NCBI RefSeq assembly: GCF_002224125.1
Contig: NZ_NCSM01000018.1
Coordinates: 186,001-250,000 of the forward strand
DNA: 64,000 nt
Direction of reading: 5' to 3'
From: Streptomyces sp. NBS 14/10
GTDB lineage: Bacteria; Actinomycetota; Actinomycetes; Streptomycetales; Streptomycetaceae
Made by a program: the position numbers and the translations under genes. This document shows, one piece after another, positions 58,055-64,000 of this stretch. Under the pieces are notes generated by a model, which saw only the letters and a list, made by a program, of their open reading frames with translations, was not told the DNA's origin and did no database searches. Within the stretch, counting starts at the first letter, position 1, and each line of letters starts with the position of its first letter.

Positions 58055-58093
58055 CGCAGGGCGGCCACCCCGCCATGGGGTAGCCGCCCTGCG
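58055..58093 (-). terminator. Intrinsic terminator after rpoC
   Basis: CGCAGGGCGGCCACCCC (58055-58071), loop GCCAT, GGGGTAGCCGCCCTGCG (58077-58093). In RNA from the minus strand all 17 positions pair, one as G-U. It lies 29 bp after the rpoC stop. Confidence 0.85.
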
Positions 58094-58121
58094 CCCGTTC
58101 CGCGCCCGTGGGAGAGCGGGA

Positions 58122-62021
<3,900 letters not shown>

Positions 62022-62122
62022 TTGTCGTCAATCCCTCTTTCAGGGTCGTGTCTTCGGGTCTGACTGGGGGTCCGGGGAGAGGCCGGGGCGGTCGCGGTGG
62101 ACGACCGTCCCGGCCAGACCCG

Positions 62123-64000
<1,878 letters not shown>

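Larger units (their letters stand above)
57761..58121 (-). promoter_or_regulatory. rpsL promoter/leader region, 361 bp
   Basis: From right to left it holds the rpoC terminator (58055-58093), several GC-rich inverted repeats around 57898-57935 (GGCCTC/GAGGCC type), the GTGTCGACAC palindrome near 57888, and the conserved leader element (57812-57840). The str promoter must lie here. I could not assign its -35 and -10 boxes. Confidence 0.5.

Overview
The window is a chromosomal core segment of a high-GC actinomycete, almost certainly a Streptomyces or close relative. The evidence is a strong G+C bias, frequent GTG starts, long GC-rich antisense open frames, a WhiJ-type HTH/DUF397/ATPase trio, Zn-binding (C+) forms of S14 and L36, and the gene order rpoB-rpoC / rpsL-rpsG-fusA-tuf / S10-spc-alpha / rplM-rpsI-glmM / coaA / glmS-acpS. 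No rRNA, tRNA, prophage or insertion sequence was recognised.

Layout, left to right. (1) 1-5.3 kb: a truncated DUF2283 remnant and an unknown gene. These are followed by a beta-lactam locus: blaB and blaA (LysR) on the minus strand, and blaL (class A beta-lactamase lipoprotein) plus a MecA_N-type penicillin-binding protein on the plus strand. (2) 5.3-12.1 kb: acpS and glmS, a lipoprotein, coaA, a DUF389 membrane protein and glmM. Short tandem duplications sit on several stop codons here. (3) 12.2-22.3 kb: rplM-rpsI, an ABC-F ATPase, two secreted/membrane proteins, a GT4 glycosyltransferase, a LamG protein and truA. (4) 22.4-39.3 kb, all minus strand and transcribed right to left: rpsJ to rpsQ, then rplN to rplO, then secY-adk, map, and infA-rpmJ-rpsM-rpsK-rpsD-rpoA-rplQ. 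Strong hairpins follow rpsQ, rplO, adk, map and rplQ and appear to divide this into separate transcription units. (5) 39.9-53.2 kb: an accessory interval between rpsJ and tuf. It holds a DUF3152 metalloprotease-like protein, a broken Uma2 gene, a MarR regulator, a divergent azoreductase/nitroreductase pair, a frameshifted WhiJ-like regulator with DUF397 and an ATPase, a HicA-like protein with a DNA-binding partner, an HTH/zinc-ribbon protein with an intact Uma2, a Ser/Thr kinase with an external PQQ-like propeller, and a PIG-L deacetylase. (6) 53.3-64 kb, minus strand: tuf, fusA, rpsG, rpsL, rpoC and the 3' part of rpoB.

The most interesting observations are: a 29-nt element shared with one mismatch by the rpsJ and rpsL leaders; a solitary 29-nt type I-E CRISPR-repeat-like unit next to the rplQ stop, flanked by an 11-bp duplication of the rplQ 3' end; the beta-lactamase plus PBP locus with serine at the Ambler-170 position; an 18-bp unit repeated four times between glmS and acpS that reiterates stop codon and ribosome-binding sequence; a near-perfect operator between azoR and the nitroreductase gene; and a candidate HicA-like/HTH module. 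Positions, reading frames and repeats were read directly from the sequence. Functions are by family recognition without database searches.
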